From assembly GCA_009801085.1 (NCBI GenBank), contig VNWV01000050.1, positions 1 to 64,000 on the forward strand: a stretch of 64,000 nucleotides of DNA. The letters run 5' to 3'. A program made the position numbers and the translations under genes. Source of the stretch: Lasiodiplodia sp. COLG20 (taxonomy: Eukaryota > Ascomycota > Dothideomycetes > Botryosphaeriales > Botryosphaeriaceae). Shown here one piece after another: positions 10,906 to 21,943 of this stretch (position 1 is its first letter; each line of letters begins with the position of its first letter). The notes below the pieces were generated by a model. It ran no database searches, had not been told where the DNA came from, and saw only the letters and a list, made by a program, of their open reading frames with translations.

Positions 10906-13638
10906 ATGGACCCCTTGAGCGTCCTTGGTGTCGTCGCAGCTACTGTTCAGTTTGTTGATTTTTCAGCCAAACTCTTATCACGGAGTTTGACAATCTACAC
11001 CTCAGCCTCGGGGGAGATTTTCGAGCAGAAACGACAGACAGCGATAGTTCAGGACCTACGGTATCTTAACGAAAGGATCGAAAAGTCCAGCAAAGCGGCT
11101 GTCCGAGGCACAGTCACTGATCAAAACGAATGCGACTTGCTGGAGCTCTGCGCTGGATGCAACGATGTTGCTCGGGGTCTCCTGGATGCCCTGAATAAAC
11201 TGAAGGTCAACAAAGCAAAGAACAAGCAATGGGAAAGCTGTAGGGTCGCGTTGGAGAGCATTTGGAACGGTGATGCTGTTGCCCGGCTCGAGCAGCGTTT
11301 GAGCGCCTACAGACAGCAGATATCATTGCACATGATCTGGGGAATGAGGTATGACTCAACGCTGATCGCATCACCCAATACATGCTGAAGATAATTCAGA
11401 AAGCAGCTCGAATATGGCTTGGATAATCTTGCGCAGGAGCAGAAGCTCACCAGGGATGAAGTAGTGCGGCTTATCGGTGAGCGCCGTGATTGGAAAGAGG
11501 GCGTCATTGCAGCGATCGCAGCAGCTCCATTGCCTGGAGGGAAGACGGATGTTTCTGACGAGAGCCAACGCCGCTTTGTACGGCTACTTCTCGCACAACA
11601 CCATTTCGAGAGAATTTCAAATCGGGAAGAGAGGATACCAGATGCGCATCGAGCAACGTTCGAATGGGTCTTCAAGCCCCCAAGAGCAGACCAACTACCC
11701 TGAGCCGATTTTGGGCAATGGCTAGAGGGTGATTCAAGCATGTATTGGATTACCGGTAAAGCAGGAGCGGGAAAGTCAACCCTGATGAAATTTATCGGGC
11801 ACGACACAAGGACTACGCAAATCCTCACCAAGTCCGCTGGGGACCGCCGGCTCATCATTGCTCGGCACTACTTCTGGAACTCAGGGGAAGAACTACAAAT
11901 GACTGAAGAAGGCCTTCTGCGGACACTCATTCACGACATATTGCAACAATTCGACGACCTCGCCATCAGAGCATTTCCTCATGAATGGGAGCTTTTCCGA
12001 CTTTTCGGCGTATTCGAGTCTATGCCACTTGATTATCTTGGATTACAGCGCCGGCTTCAGAATGTCATCAAAGCTAACCCTTCAGCACAATTTGTCTTCT
12101 TCATTGATGGCCTTGATGAATTCACGGGAGATCATTCGGGTCTGGCTACGTATATGAAACGGCTGTCGGATAGTATGAACACCAAAGTCTGCGTCTCAAG
12201 CCGTCCGTGGAACGAATTTGAGGATGCATTCGCAAGTACACCAAGTCTGAGGGTCCAGGATTTGACTTATCCGGACGTCATCTGCTTCATCCAATCCAAC
12301 TTCAGCGAGAGCCCGGGATATGCTGATCTCAAGATGGAGAACGAAAAAGGAGCGGAAGAACTTTTGCATGCAATTGCCTCAAAGGCATCGGGTGTGTTCC
12401 TATGGGTCGGTCTTGTGGTGAAGCTATTACTTACGGGGTTGACCAACGGTGAAAAACTTTCAAAACTGAGGAGTCGGTTGCACTCCTTACCCCCAGACCT
12501 TGAGAACTTATTCCAGAGCATGCTTAACAAAATAAGCGATGAGCATCGGGAGGATTTATCGAAGCTTTTTCAGATTGTGCGAGCGGCATTTGAGCCTCCA
12601 ACCGTCATGACTCTAGCCTGGGCTGATGAGGACGATCCGAATTTTCCATTCACGAGGGCTGTGAAGCCGCTGTCCCCAAGCGAAAGGGACGCTAGGTCGC
12701 GAAGAATGTGCCGGCGCCTGAATAGCCACTACAGAGGTCTTTTGGAAACGAACAGTTCAACCACGTCTGAACCCACTGTCGAATTTCTCCACCGAACGGT
12801 TAGAGACTTCCTCTTCCGCGATGAAGTTTGGTCTAAGCTGCGAGGTTATACGCCAGAATTCCATCCACACGACGCTCTATGCCGCTCCTACCTTATATCG
12901 ATGAAGTGCGTCGATTATGGTTCCCGTCTTGAGCACGGCTCAATGCTCAGCACTCTACGTAGGTGGGGAGGAAGCAGTCTATGCAGATTGCTAATCCAGT
13001 TCATGCGGTACGCCCATATGCTCTATGAAGAGACGGGCGACCCCCAACTTGACCTCTACGATGAGCTTGCTAGAACAGCGAGAGAAATTTTCGGCCCCGA
13101 AGGCCCTTGCGTATCGGCCGACAGAGTATGTTGGTGCGAAGGTCCGATTGACCATGATGATGGGCCCTTTCTTTCCCTTGCAATTGCTCTTCGTATCGTT
13201 CCTTATGTTGATCACCGATTGAAAAGCCGTCCGATACGTGATGCAAAGAGCTCTAAAGGCCAGTCGGTACTTGAAGTCGCCATCTTCTCTAATTCCTTAT
13301 GGGCGAACGACTTTTGGTCAAAGAAGTGCTTCTACGAAAAAGACACATTTGAGCTAGTGAAGCTTCTGCTCGCGCACGGAGCAGATCCAAATCACTCGCT
13401 CCCAGATCACGAGGACATTTCAGCGTGGAGGGAACTAATTTGGCAGAATCACCTCTCCCAACCAGATATATATATGGAATTCTTACGCCACGGCGCAGAT
13501 CCATTGGCAAACTTAAGCTTCATTTCCCTCACGGATTCCTCGTGGGAGGAAGTGCTGGCTTTGCAGAAAAAGATGCGGAGAACTGAGAAGCGGAAGAGAT
13601 ATTCATCGCATCTTCGAGGGCTCAAATTCTGGAGCTAA
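10906..13638 (+). CDS. NACHT-domain STAND protein (fungal NLR-like), interrupted by one in-frame TGA
   Basis: Exons 10906-11348 and 11400-13638 (51-nt intron, phase 2). The N-terminus, MDPLSVLGVVAATVQFVDF, has the helical look of the fungal STAND N-terminal domain (PF17111-like) that usually acts as effector or adaptor. One TGA at 11701-11703 (codon about 249) lies between this domain and the NACHT core. The same frame continues with GQWLEGDSSMYWITGKAG, Walker A GKAGAGKST (about 267), Walker B FVFFIDGLDE (about 380), ASGVFLWVGLVVKLL and VEFLHRTVRDFL, then two ankyrin-like bits (LLLAHGADPN, FLRHGADPL) near the end. Read through, the protein is about 893 aa. As written it makes either a 248-aa N-terminal protein or, from ATG 11740, a 632-aa NACHT protein. 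Relatives at this site commonly have Trp, so TGG to TGA is likely. No intron with acceptable phase removes the stop. Confidence 0.83.
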
Positions 13639-14343
13639 AATAAGCGAGTGGATATTTCTTTAGATATGTCTTGTTTAAGAATGGGATACTCCCTGGCGTC
13701 AGCTGCAGACACTCATTTCTCGCCATGTTCAACGTAATCATATGTCATTCTTATAGCGTAGGGAAACACTTGTACAAGGAAGGGTTACTAACGAGTGCAC
13801 ACTCTTATTGAAATTTAGACTTTGCCTTTCACTGATTGCTATACATGGCTCTCGATCACTCGCCTAACCGCAAAACCCCGTGGGCTGTACTATCGATCTC
13901 CCGCCAGCTCCCTCGTTCCCGCAGTCGAATATTCAAATATTCAACGTGTGTTCTACTGTTGTTACAAATAAAAATTCAAGTTTATCGCCCAGCTTCATCT
14001 TTGCCCTTAAAAATAGTCGTGTTGCCGTTGAAGTGACTGAATTTGTGATTTACAAGCCCCCACATTCGGCCCCACTGCCGCCAGAATTTTCGCTTTTCCT
14101 CTCGTACGTGAGGATTCCTTCAATTACTGTGCCTGTAGCCTGGGTCGACCTTGCGTAAACGGCCCATCTTCATGAAATATCTGACTACTTATTCGCACAC
14201 CCTTGGTAAATGTGCTTTCTGTCTAGGCAGGCATTATCTTTGGTCCAGGTGTCAATGTCATGCATGAATGATGAAACTAAATCTTGTTGCTTGGTTGAGT
14301 TGATGGCGGTTAATCTGTCATGTAGTTCTCTTCACATAAGGTG
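13639..14343. other. intergenic, downstream of NACHT gene
   Basis: About 0.7 kb with AT-rich stretches. Short frames at 13836-14158 show no motif. Nothing further can be supported. Confidence 0.45.
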
Positions 14344-14610
14344 ACAAATCCGAAGACCTCTCGGCTCCCTTCCCCAACGTAGGAGTGCCATCGCCTTCCT
14401 GTGCGTAACAGAAGGCGTCACCAGCAAGGTGGACTCATCAGCCGAACTTGCCAACCTCAAGGCAACTGAAGAAATGCTAATAATTAGATACATTAAGATA
14501 GTAGTAAGAGATTCCTCTCGCTCCCAGAACGGCGTTGTGGTCGGCATTATCTTGTCCAACAAGTTGTTGGGCTTGAAGACCGAGCTTGCTTCAGGGTATC
14601 CTTTCTAAAA
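14344..14610 (+). pseudogene. coding-like segment, unknown (possible gene remnant or missed exon)
   Basis: A plus-strand frame free of stops reads through a stretch with normal amino-acid balance, including AIAFLCVTEGVTSKVD, AELANLKATEEMLIIRY and SQNGVVVGIILSNKLLGLK, ending at TAA near 14610. It has no ATG in a good position. It lies 140 bp upstream of the hypothetical gene starting at 14754 and could be an upstream exon of it or a separate remnant. No family recognised. Confidence 0.22.
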
Positions 14611-14753
14611 TACCACAAGACCTGGGATATCGGTTAGCTTATACCTATCCTAATTAGTTACGCTCGCGATGTTGTAAAGCTTCTCCCCGCGACCTTGAAA
14701 CAATCTTGTCAGTGCCACGGGCACTCAAATAGCTTATCATCCACTCATTCGAG

Positions 14754-15323
14754 ATGCATACTCATCCTGCTGGGCATAGTCCCAAAGATACCGGTGTATA
14801 CGGCGAAGCATTGGAGGTTATAGGGCCAAGCCTGGAAAGGTTGGTGATAGCCCGGGATTGGCTCCTGGACTTGGTGCCCTTGCAATTCTACGGGACGACG
14901 GCGCTTCCGTACCTGGCAGGGTATATGTGGAGGTGGATGGGCTGTCTCCGAAGTGGCTCAGGGCTGACGAACGAAGAGGCGAAAGAATTATCTCTCCCGA
15001 CTTTGGAAGTCACGCGGGAAGTTCTGTGGGAAAATCAAACTCTCCCGGAGCCGATAGAGGAGCTCTATCGTAATATATTTAAAAGTATGTCTTTTCTGGA
15101 TCCTAAGATGATGACGATGTACTTCCACGAAAATGGCAAAGGCGGAGTTCCACCGGGCTCCTTTGAGACCGCTGCCACCAAAGCAGGCATATCATTGATA
15201 AGTTCAGGGGGCGATCTCGAGGAAGGTCAAGTAGTAGACGAAGTGGTTAAATATAGGGTATTGCGCAAACAATTTGTTTTTTCTGATGCGAAGCTGTCTC
15301 TGCCATCTTCCTATGTAGAGTAA
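14754..15323 (+). CDS. hypothetical protein
   Basis: A single open frame of 189 codons with ATG at 14754. The protein begins MHTHPAGHSPKDTG and contains leucine-rich helical text (LEVIGPSLERLVIARDWLLDL is part of it) and a Trp-rich stretch YMWRWMGCL. No signal peptide, membrane segment or known motif is visible. It may be a real small gene, the 3' exon of a gene beginning with the coding-like segment just upstream, or a remnant. I do not recognise a family. Codon use resembles the ordinary genes around it, which favours past or present coding. Confidence 0.4.
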   Translation: MHTHPAGHSPKDTGVYGEALEVIGPSLERLVIARDWLLDLVPLQFYGTTALPYLAGYMWRWMGCLRSGSGLTNEEAKELSLPTLEVTREVLWENQTLPEPIEELYRNIFKSMSFLDPKMMTMYFHENGKGGVPPGSFETAATKAGISLISSGGDLEEGQVVDEVVKYRVLRKQFVFSDAKLSLPSSYVE

Positions 15324-17124
15324 CGAATTCCTGCAGTATGTAATCGACCTTCACACAAGTGTTCATTAAGAGAATCCATGATACACATGGTTTTGTGATG
15401 CTCATAAACTTTGGGCTTAAGACGTAGCGGCAGTACGTACCTAGTAATTAAAAGCTATTTTGAGTCTGTATGACCAACGACTTCATCGTTTGGTTTGATT
15501 GGCAAAGCAACTTATCCACGCACTCAAATGTTTGTTTTAGGAGGCGAAGGAATCGGTTCTGTGCTCTCTGCGACAACGATCGCGTATATCACCATAAGCT
15601 CTTTGAATGGCTCCAGGCCGGTCACATCGTATTTCCTTCAGTCTGGATTGTTTTTGTATTTGGATCTAGTTCTTCAGGATCCATGTCGTCTATTTTCGTG
15701 CTTGTAGTTGATGGAGAAATCTATATAGTTTTCGACTTTTTGTTTCATATAAATACTCAGGTGTGTCTTTTTGCTGAGCGTTAGGAACACTACTCACGAC
15801 GTGATAGACATCATAGATTCGTCCGGCGGGATCAAGAAGGATGCTGAGGTTTTCAACTGTCTCTCGGAGGCAAATACATAGGCTTCCGGAGCAGAACAGC
15901 CACAGAGAACTCGCCGATGGCTTCGGAGTTCTTGCTCATATTTATGGAGAGGTATAGCTGATCAAACTAGACTGGAATACGCTCTCCGGTACCCAGGTCA
16001 TTCTGGAAATAACTTTTCGCAACCGATTCGCCGGAGCACAGCTTGTCGGTCGTGTCAATGGACTCTACGATGATACGACCTTCTCCCAACTGCCGATCAA
16101 GTTGGGTTTGTCTCCCACGCAGATAGACAGTGGCTCTCTCTCTGGGAATGTACTCGCCATATGTAGGGGATTGCAATCGTCTGGTCTTCGCACAGAGGCA
16201 CTTTACGTTGATGTGGTCCTAAACAGGTTCCAGTGACAATCCTATAGTTCTTGTCGCGAGGGATTTAGCCGAGGCCACACGACCCTGAATATCACGGCTA
16301 CAAATATCCGACATTCTATGATTGGACAAAAGCAAAGAGGATGACGCGGCGGTTGGGGTCTGTGGAGATGGAGGATGAGGGGCGTTGAGAATAGGCGTGC
16401 ATTTCCCCACTAAAATCTGACCGTTCCAGCAAGGCCCCTTCCCTTGTAGCCTGTGTCAAGTGGGCCATGCCGATCGACCTACTATGGTATGTGTACATGC
16501 GCAAAACCCCTAATTTGCACAGCGCTCTACTATTGATACTTGTCATCCATTATGAGAAGATCGCTGCACTTAATTTGTCCATGAGGCTGAATGTGTTGCG
16601 GGACGTATTGTCAAGACGAATGGTTTCCATCGCTGAGATGCCTTGTCGCCGAGCACGAAGGATTTGATCCAAACTTCTGTAGCCTGTTTGAATGGGTCCA
16701 CGAGAAAATCGTGGCGTTTTGTGGGGTTTGTGCCACCGGCATAAGTTCAAAATGCCTTTTTTCACTTCCATTTGCAGTTTGTCTCCCGAACTCGGACCAG
16801 TCGGTGCTGCCCAAGTGTTGGCCCCCACACCGCCCCCAACGGTGATCTAGATTGCGCATCGCGTGATCGCAAGCCACAAAGCTTACAGGATCCAATCGCA
16901 ACGCGGTCCTGTTGCTCACTGCAGGGAAAGGAATAGCGTACGTAGTACACAGTAAGCGCGGCATAGGTACGCTTTCCACAAATAGCTGATAGTGGGCCAC
17001 AGACCTATCTTTGACAGGTGCTTGCTTGCGCTATCCATAATTTTTTTCTTCTCAAGAAATGACTTAGGACAACCATTTCTCGCTTTTCTACACCACTCCG
17101 TTGGCCCTTCGATGCGATGCAACG
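15324..17124. other. gene-poor interval with one decayed coding segment
   Basis: About 1.8 kb between the hypothetical gene and the DUF3433 gene. Apart from the minus-strand remnant listed separately (15790-16410), only short frames without motifs are present. No terminal repeats or RNA genes were seen. Confidence 0.45.
15790..16410 (-). pseudogene. decayed coding segment, unknown family
   Basis: On the minus strand two successive open stretches share one frame and are separated by a TAG at 16219-16221, with a further TAG at 15967-15969. The text between the stops looks like protein: GRVASAKSLATRTIGLSLEP, then PTYGEYIPRERATVYLRG, RIIVESIDTTDKLCSGES and KSYFQNDLGTGERIP, continuing as MSKNSEAIGEFSVAVLLRKP. 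A neighbouring frame downstream reads ENLSILLDPAGRIYDVYHVV. Repeated stops and frame changes suggest a broken gene, or one with several short introns that I could not place. No family recognised. Confidence 0.25.
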
Positions 17125-20100
17125 ATGAGCAACAAGCATTCGCAATTGAATTCTGAAGCCATCGAGCTTCAACAGACGAACACAAGATCCAGATGGGGTC
17201 CGTTTGGCGGCCCGAGCTCAAGCTCCGAACGCATTCAATATGAAGCCGTGGATTCAAATGCTGCATACGACGAAATCCAGCAAACTCCCGCCGACTCGAC
17301 ACGAGATCACAATTCGTACTTTGATGATAGTCGCATTAGTCAAGTACATCTTGTGAGCAGTGAAACGAGGGCCAATCCTGACATCCACTATGGCGACCCC
17401 AAGAAAACGAATGGTCCATCTCGAATTCCACTTTTCCTTCGGTCAGGCACCATCATCGGCTTTGTCATTGTGTATATTGTTCTTTTGGCTGCACTTGTTT
17501 TTCTGCAGGTGTTTGACAAACAGCACACCGGGCTCACTACCACGGAAACGAACAAGCAATTCCTTTGGACATTCGGGCCTACCGCGGGTGCGTAACAGAG
17601 GTCCTTTTGTCCGAGCATCAATGCCTACCTAACAACACAAAAGTTCTCGCTGTCGTAGCAGCCTTCTGGGCACAGGTTGAATACCGCGTCAAACAGCAAG
17701 CGCCATGGGAGATCCTTCGAAAGGGCCCAACACCCGCTGCAAAAACCCTTCTCATGGACTATGTCAGCCCTGCCCAACTCTACAGCTTATATCACTCCAT
17801 ACGACACAACCAGTGGCTGGTTTTTCTCACCATATTGGCTTCTTTGCTCATCAAGCTCCTCACTATCGTCTCCACGGCCTTGTTGATGTTGCAAGATGAC
17901 AGAATCACCGTGCACAATCTACCCCTGATTGCGACAGACAAATTCGATGCCAGCGGGTTTAGCCAGGCGCAAACGGACTTTGTCCCCGTACTCTCTACAA
18001 TCGCACTCGGCAATCAAAACCTGTCGTACGGCCCCGGTATCGCGGAGACGATTGCTTTTCCAAGTTTGCGCGTCAAAGACGGTCGTGCAGGTAAGCTGCG
18101 GTCAATACAATATACATCGTATGGTGCTAAGTAGCTCAGGTGTCGAGTACAGCCAAATTCAAAGTCTCGTCGACACCTTTGAGGCAGATCTTGATTGCGA
18201 TGAAGGTGGAAGCCTCAAGGCAATCAACACATCCTGCACCAGTCATGGATGCGAGCAACTCGTTACCAATTTTGAGCTGCAAACCCCAACCTGCGAGAGT
18301 ACCATAATCAACGAGACCCAGCACTCCCCATCTTACCCTCTAGTGTTCTTTGGGATGGCGTCACCGGTCGAATGTACCAATCTTGCGGCTGATGAGGACA
18401 ACCATCGCCTGATCCTCGCGGTAGGAGTTGTGTCTACAAACGCTACCACTTCCTTTTTCACGAACAGCGTGAGAGTAGTTTCGGACTCTACGACCATCCT
18501 CACATGCAAGCCAAAATACACGGTACAAAAGTCAAACGTCACGGTCTCAGACACGGGAATCATCTACGATGACAAAACTAACCTCGGAGACGCAATGAAT
18601 GAGACGACAATCCAGCCAGTGTCGTCTTGGGATTTCTTCGAAGCTTTCGACTCTTGTATTGAGAAATCAATCACATTCGTTAGCGGAATTCTAAAACCCA
18701 TACCACCTGCGAAGAATGTTGCCAATTCAACCACATTCGACCCTTTTTTTCAACTCATTCAAGCGACTGTCGATAACCTCACCGTAACGCAGCTGCAAGA
18801 CTCGACGTTCTTGCAGGACCAGTCAACAGAAATATACAGAAAGATCTCGGCTCAAATCGCAAAGTCCTACCTCATGGTACCCGCTGAGGATGAGGTCAAG
18901 GGTACTTGCGAAACAACCCAACAGCGCCTGCGTGTGAGAGGATTGTCGCTCTACATGATGGAAGCAATCTTATGCTTTCTCATCATCCAAACGGCGGTTA
19001 TGGCATTTTTGGTTAATCGGCTCTCAAGAATTCGGGACTACGGATCCATTGCAAGACTGGCGACTGTCATGTCTCGTAGCACGCAGCTGTCGGAAACGAT
19101 TGCCGGACACGGAGCATCACGACTCCCAAACCTGCAGTCTGTTTTATCACCCTATCGATGCGTCAGCCAAGAGGATCACCGCAACAATGCTCCAGAGTTC
19201 AGGATCGAGCTGCTGGCAGAAAAGGGAACTGCGTCGAGTGCAACCCCGCGTGACGGTCTGACGGGTGCTCCGAAGCACGCAAGGGAATGGTGGAGGCCGT
19301 TTTCGAAATCGTGGACCTTCACTATCGTCGTCATGGTCATGACATTGCTGGTTATTATTGGCCTCGAGGTGTCCTTCTGGAAATCGGAAAAGAGCAAAGG
19401 TCTCGCAGATGTCGACCAATCAGGTTACATCCGTTACACGTGGTCTTACGTCCCGGCTTTAGTGATGGTCAGCATCCAGCTTCTGGTCGGCACCATTGGC
19501 TTCTCCTCTCTCTCAATTCTTCCGTACTATCGGCTTCGGACTTTAGGCAATTGCGGACGCCAAGACATTCTCAAGGACCACTTATCCAGGCTCAACGCCC
19601 ACAACATCGTAGAGTCCGCATTGAGACTCCAATTCCTGCCATTCGTCATCTCCCTATCCTTGTTCCTCTCGGCATTCCTAACGATCGTGGTGAGCGGCTT
19701 GTATTCCCCCCAACAAGTTGATCTCCGCCAGACAGTTCCAATCAACATGGACGACTACAATGTTAACGCTTCGCTGATCCAAATAGCGGCGAAAGAGGCA
19801 TCCATCACCAACAAATACGAAACTTTTCCATTCCTCATGGGATTGCTCCTCCGTGAGAATTTCACTTTCCCTCAATGGACATACGAAGGTCTCATGATTC
19901 CTCAACTCGCCCTGGCCTCCAACGATACACGAATATCCTCTCAGGAAACCCTGGAAGTAGATCTGCCGGCACTACGAGCGGTTCTGGAATGCAACAAAGT
20001 CTCTGGAGACCCTTGGAACGTATCTGGCATCGGCGGACCGCGATGGGAAGACTACAACCACACCGAACCCCGCTGCGGCAACGACTTCATCAGCACGCTC

Positions 20101-21102
20101 GGCACCCTCCAGGACGCCCCATTCGGCACCTTCACCCCCAACAAATGGGGCGTCGGCTTCCTCTGGTCCGACTACTACTCCGAGTCCGACATCCGCAACA
20201 CAGGCTGCCTCACCGTCGGCGGCACCTTCGGCTCGGACCTCTCGACCTACACCAACATCCTCTGCAACACCAGCCTCGAGCAAGTCACCGCGCGCACGCA
20301 CTTCCACCTCCCAACGTACTCCCTCATCAACGCGACCGCCAACGAAGCGACGCGCAAAACCGTCTCCAAGCCCGACCTGCGCTACTACTACGACACGGGC
20401 TTCGACGCGCTGCTGCCCGCCTACCAAGAAGCCTACTCCTCCGACGACCTGACCTTCGACGTCTTCTTCCAGAACCTGCTCTACGGCAAGGACAACGCGA
20501 CCATCGCCTCCTTCCTCCACCCCGACAACTACGCCGCCGTCCTATCCGCCATCCAATCCCAATACCAGCTCATGATGGCGCAGGTCCTCAGCGACGTCTT
20601 CCGCCCCGACCCGACGACCAACTGGACGGCGACGCAGTACCACTCATCCGCAAACCTCACCGCCACCAAGCGCCTCCGCATCACAACGACATCCAACGCG
20701 ACGCGCGTCAATCCGGACCGCTACCGCCTGCACCAGTCGCTGCTGTCGACGCGCATCCTCGACGCGCTGCTGGCGGTTATTTTCGTGTGCGTGGGCGCGT
20801 CGTGGTGGCTCATGCCGATGCGGAGGAAAGACGAGATTCTGCCCAAGAATCCGTGCAGTATTGCGGCGGCGGCGAGCCTGATTGCGGGGTCGAAGATGCT
20901 GGCGGAGGTGCCGCCGGGGGCGGAGTGGTGGAGTGATCGGGAGTTGGAGAAGAGGGGCGTGTGGGAGGGGAGGGGGTTTCGGATGGGGTGGTTTGAGAGG
21001 GAGGAGGAGGGCGGCGGAGTGGTGGAGAGGTTTGGGGTGGATGTTTGTGCGGGGGATCGGTTGGTGGGGAGGCGGGGGAGTGAGGAGCGGCGGGATGAAT
21101 GA
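17125..21102 (+). CDS. DUF3433 polytopic membrane protein
   Basis: Exons 17125-17587, 17644-18090 and 18140-21102 (phases 1 and 1; branch site CTAAC in intron 1) give about 1290 aa. The ATG at 17125 is preferred; the frame is open only 24 nt further upstream, without an ATG. The N-terminal 100 residues are polar, followed by a membrane helix (TIIGFVIVYIVLLAALVF, about 107-127). Two similar halves follow, each with membrane helices and large N-glycosylation-rich extracellular segments, the DUF3433 (PF11915) pattern. Function is unknown; plasma-membrane location is inferred. From about 20035 to the stop the base composition changes sharply to C- then G-ending codons. The last 60 residues are Glu/Gly/Arg-rich and encoded by a very G-rich strand. 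Confidence 0.85.
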
Positions 21103-21330
21103 AAGAGTTGGTTTTTGAAGTGATTAGAGAGGAACACCGCGCTTATAAAAGAATGAGAAGTAGGGTTGAAACGTGTTTTTGGACTTCGACGAAGGCAGGG
21201 GAAGGGGCTGAAGACGAAGTGTAATTTAGATGGAGAATTTGTTTTCTGTTCTTCTCGGTTCGTTTTGAGCACGCCCTCTTCTAGAGTGATCTATTGATGC
21301 CACAAGATAACACTCACATATATACAGCTT

Positions 21331-21634
21331 TCACTTCGAAATCTTCTTTGCCATAAACCCCTCCACCGTCTGCAAGTCCGACTTCTCGCGACCTCGAGCT
21401 ACAGATGCCATATGCTTCAACAACCTCATAGGTCCCTGATCCAGCGGCTTCCCGCCACAATACTCACCCTTCACATAGTGACAGTAGTCAAACAGCACAT
21501 CAACCTCCCTCGTCTTCCCCTCCGTCCCCGCCTCCAGCGCTCCCTCCTTAACCACATACCGCGCGTCACCTGTCCCCGTGACCCTATTGTACGCCTCCGT
21601 CACTTCCTCAAAGCCCAGACACTCTGACACCGCC
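21331..21634 (-). pseudogene. 3' fragment of an NmrA-like NAD(P)-binding protein
   Basis: The open stretch ends in a normal stop and reads FEEVTEAYNRVTGTGDARYV, then GEYCGGKPLDQGPMRLLKHM and DLQTVEGFMAKK, which resembles the C-terminal part of NmrA-like/isoflavone-reductase-like proteins. A good acceptor (TTGCAG at the upstream edge, preceded by a GTACAC donor near 21685) suggests it was a last exon. No matching upstream exon with the Rossmann GxxGxxG motif is present before the HET pseudogene at 21944. It is best read as a truncated remnant of about 100 residues; family assignment is tentative. Confidence 0.35.
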
Positions 21635-21943
21635 CTGCAATCCGATCTAGAACGAGCAATAAAGAAAAGTGTACCTGGCAGATTATTTGTGTGCAGACAG
21701 TAGTCGAGCTACTCTGCCTTGCATCGTTTGTCGACTGGATTAAAATACAACTCACTTGAAAGCTTGTGGACAAGGGGACACATGAAATTAAGTAGTGGAG
21801 CCTTGCAGAGTGCGGTAAGCTAGAGAACCCTTTCAGCAATATTAACGCTGGGTAATTGAGACAATGAACACAGGTCTCCTGTGGTTTTCAGTGTTTATTC
21901 TTTCTTTTCAAAGGTCAAAAGAGTGCTTGTACGAACCCTAGTA

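Noticed and set aside
9407..11703. RIP mutation as the cause of the two TGA codons
   Set aside because: RIP changes CpA to TpA, which would turn TGG into TAG. The TGA codons do not fit that pattern, and the flanks are not AT-enriched.
11640..11760. Intron removing the TGA in the NACHT gene (GTCTTC...GCTAG, 58 nt)
   Set aside because: Its length is not a multiple of three and would put the Walker A region out of frame; the donor is also weak.
19875..20936. 353-codon plus-strand frame inside the DUF3433 gene
   Set aside because: It is an offset-frame shadow of strongly C-ending codons, with Arg/Pro/His-rich nonsense text.
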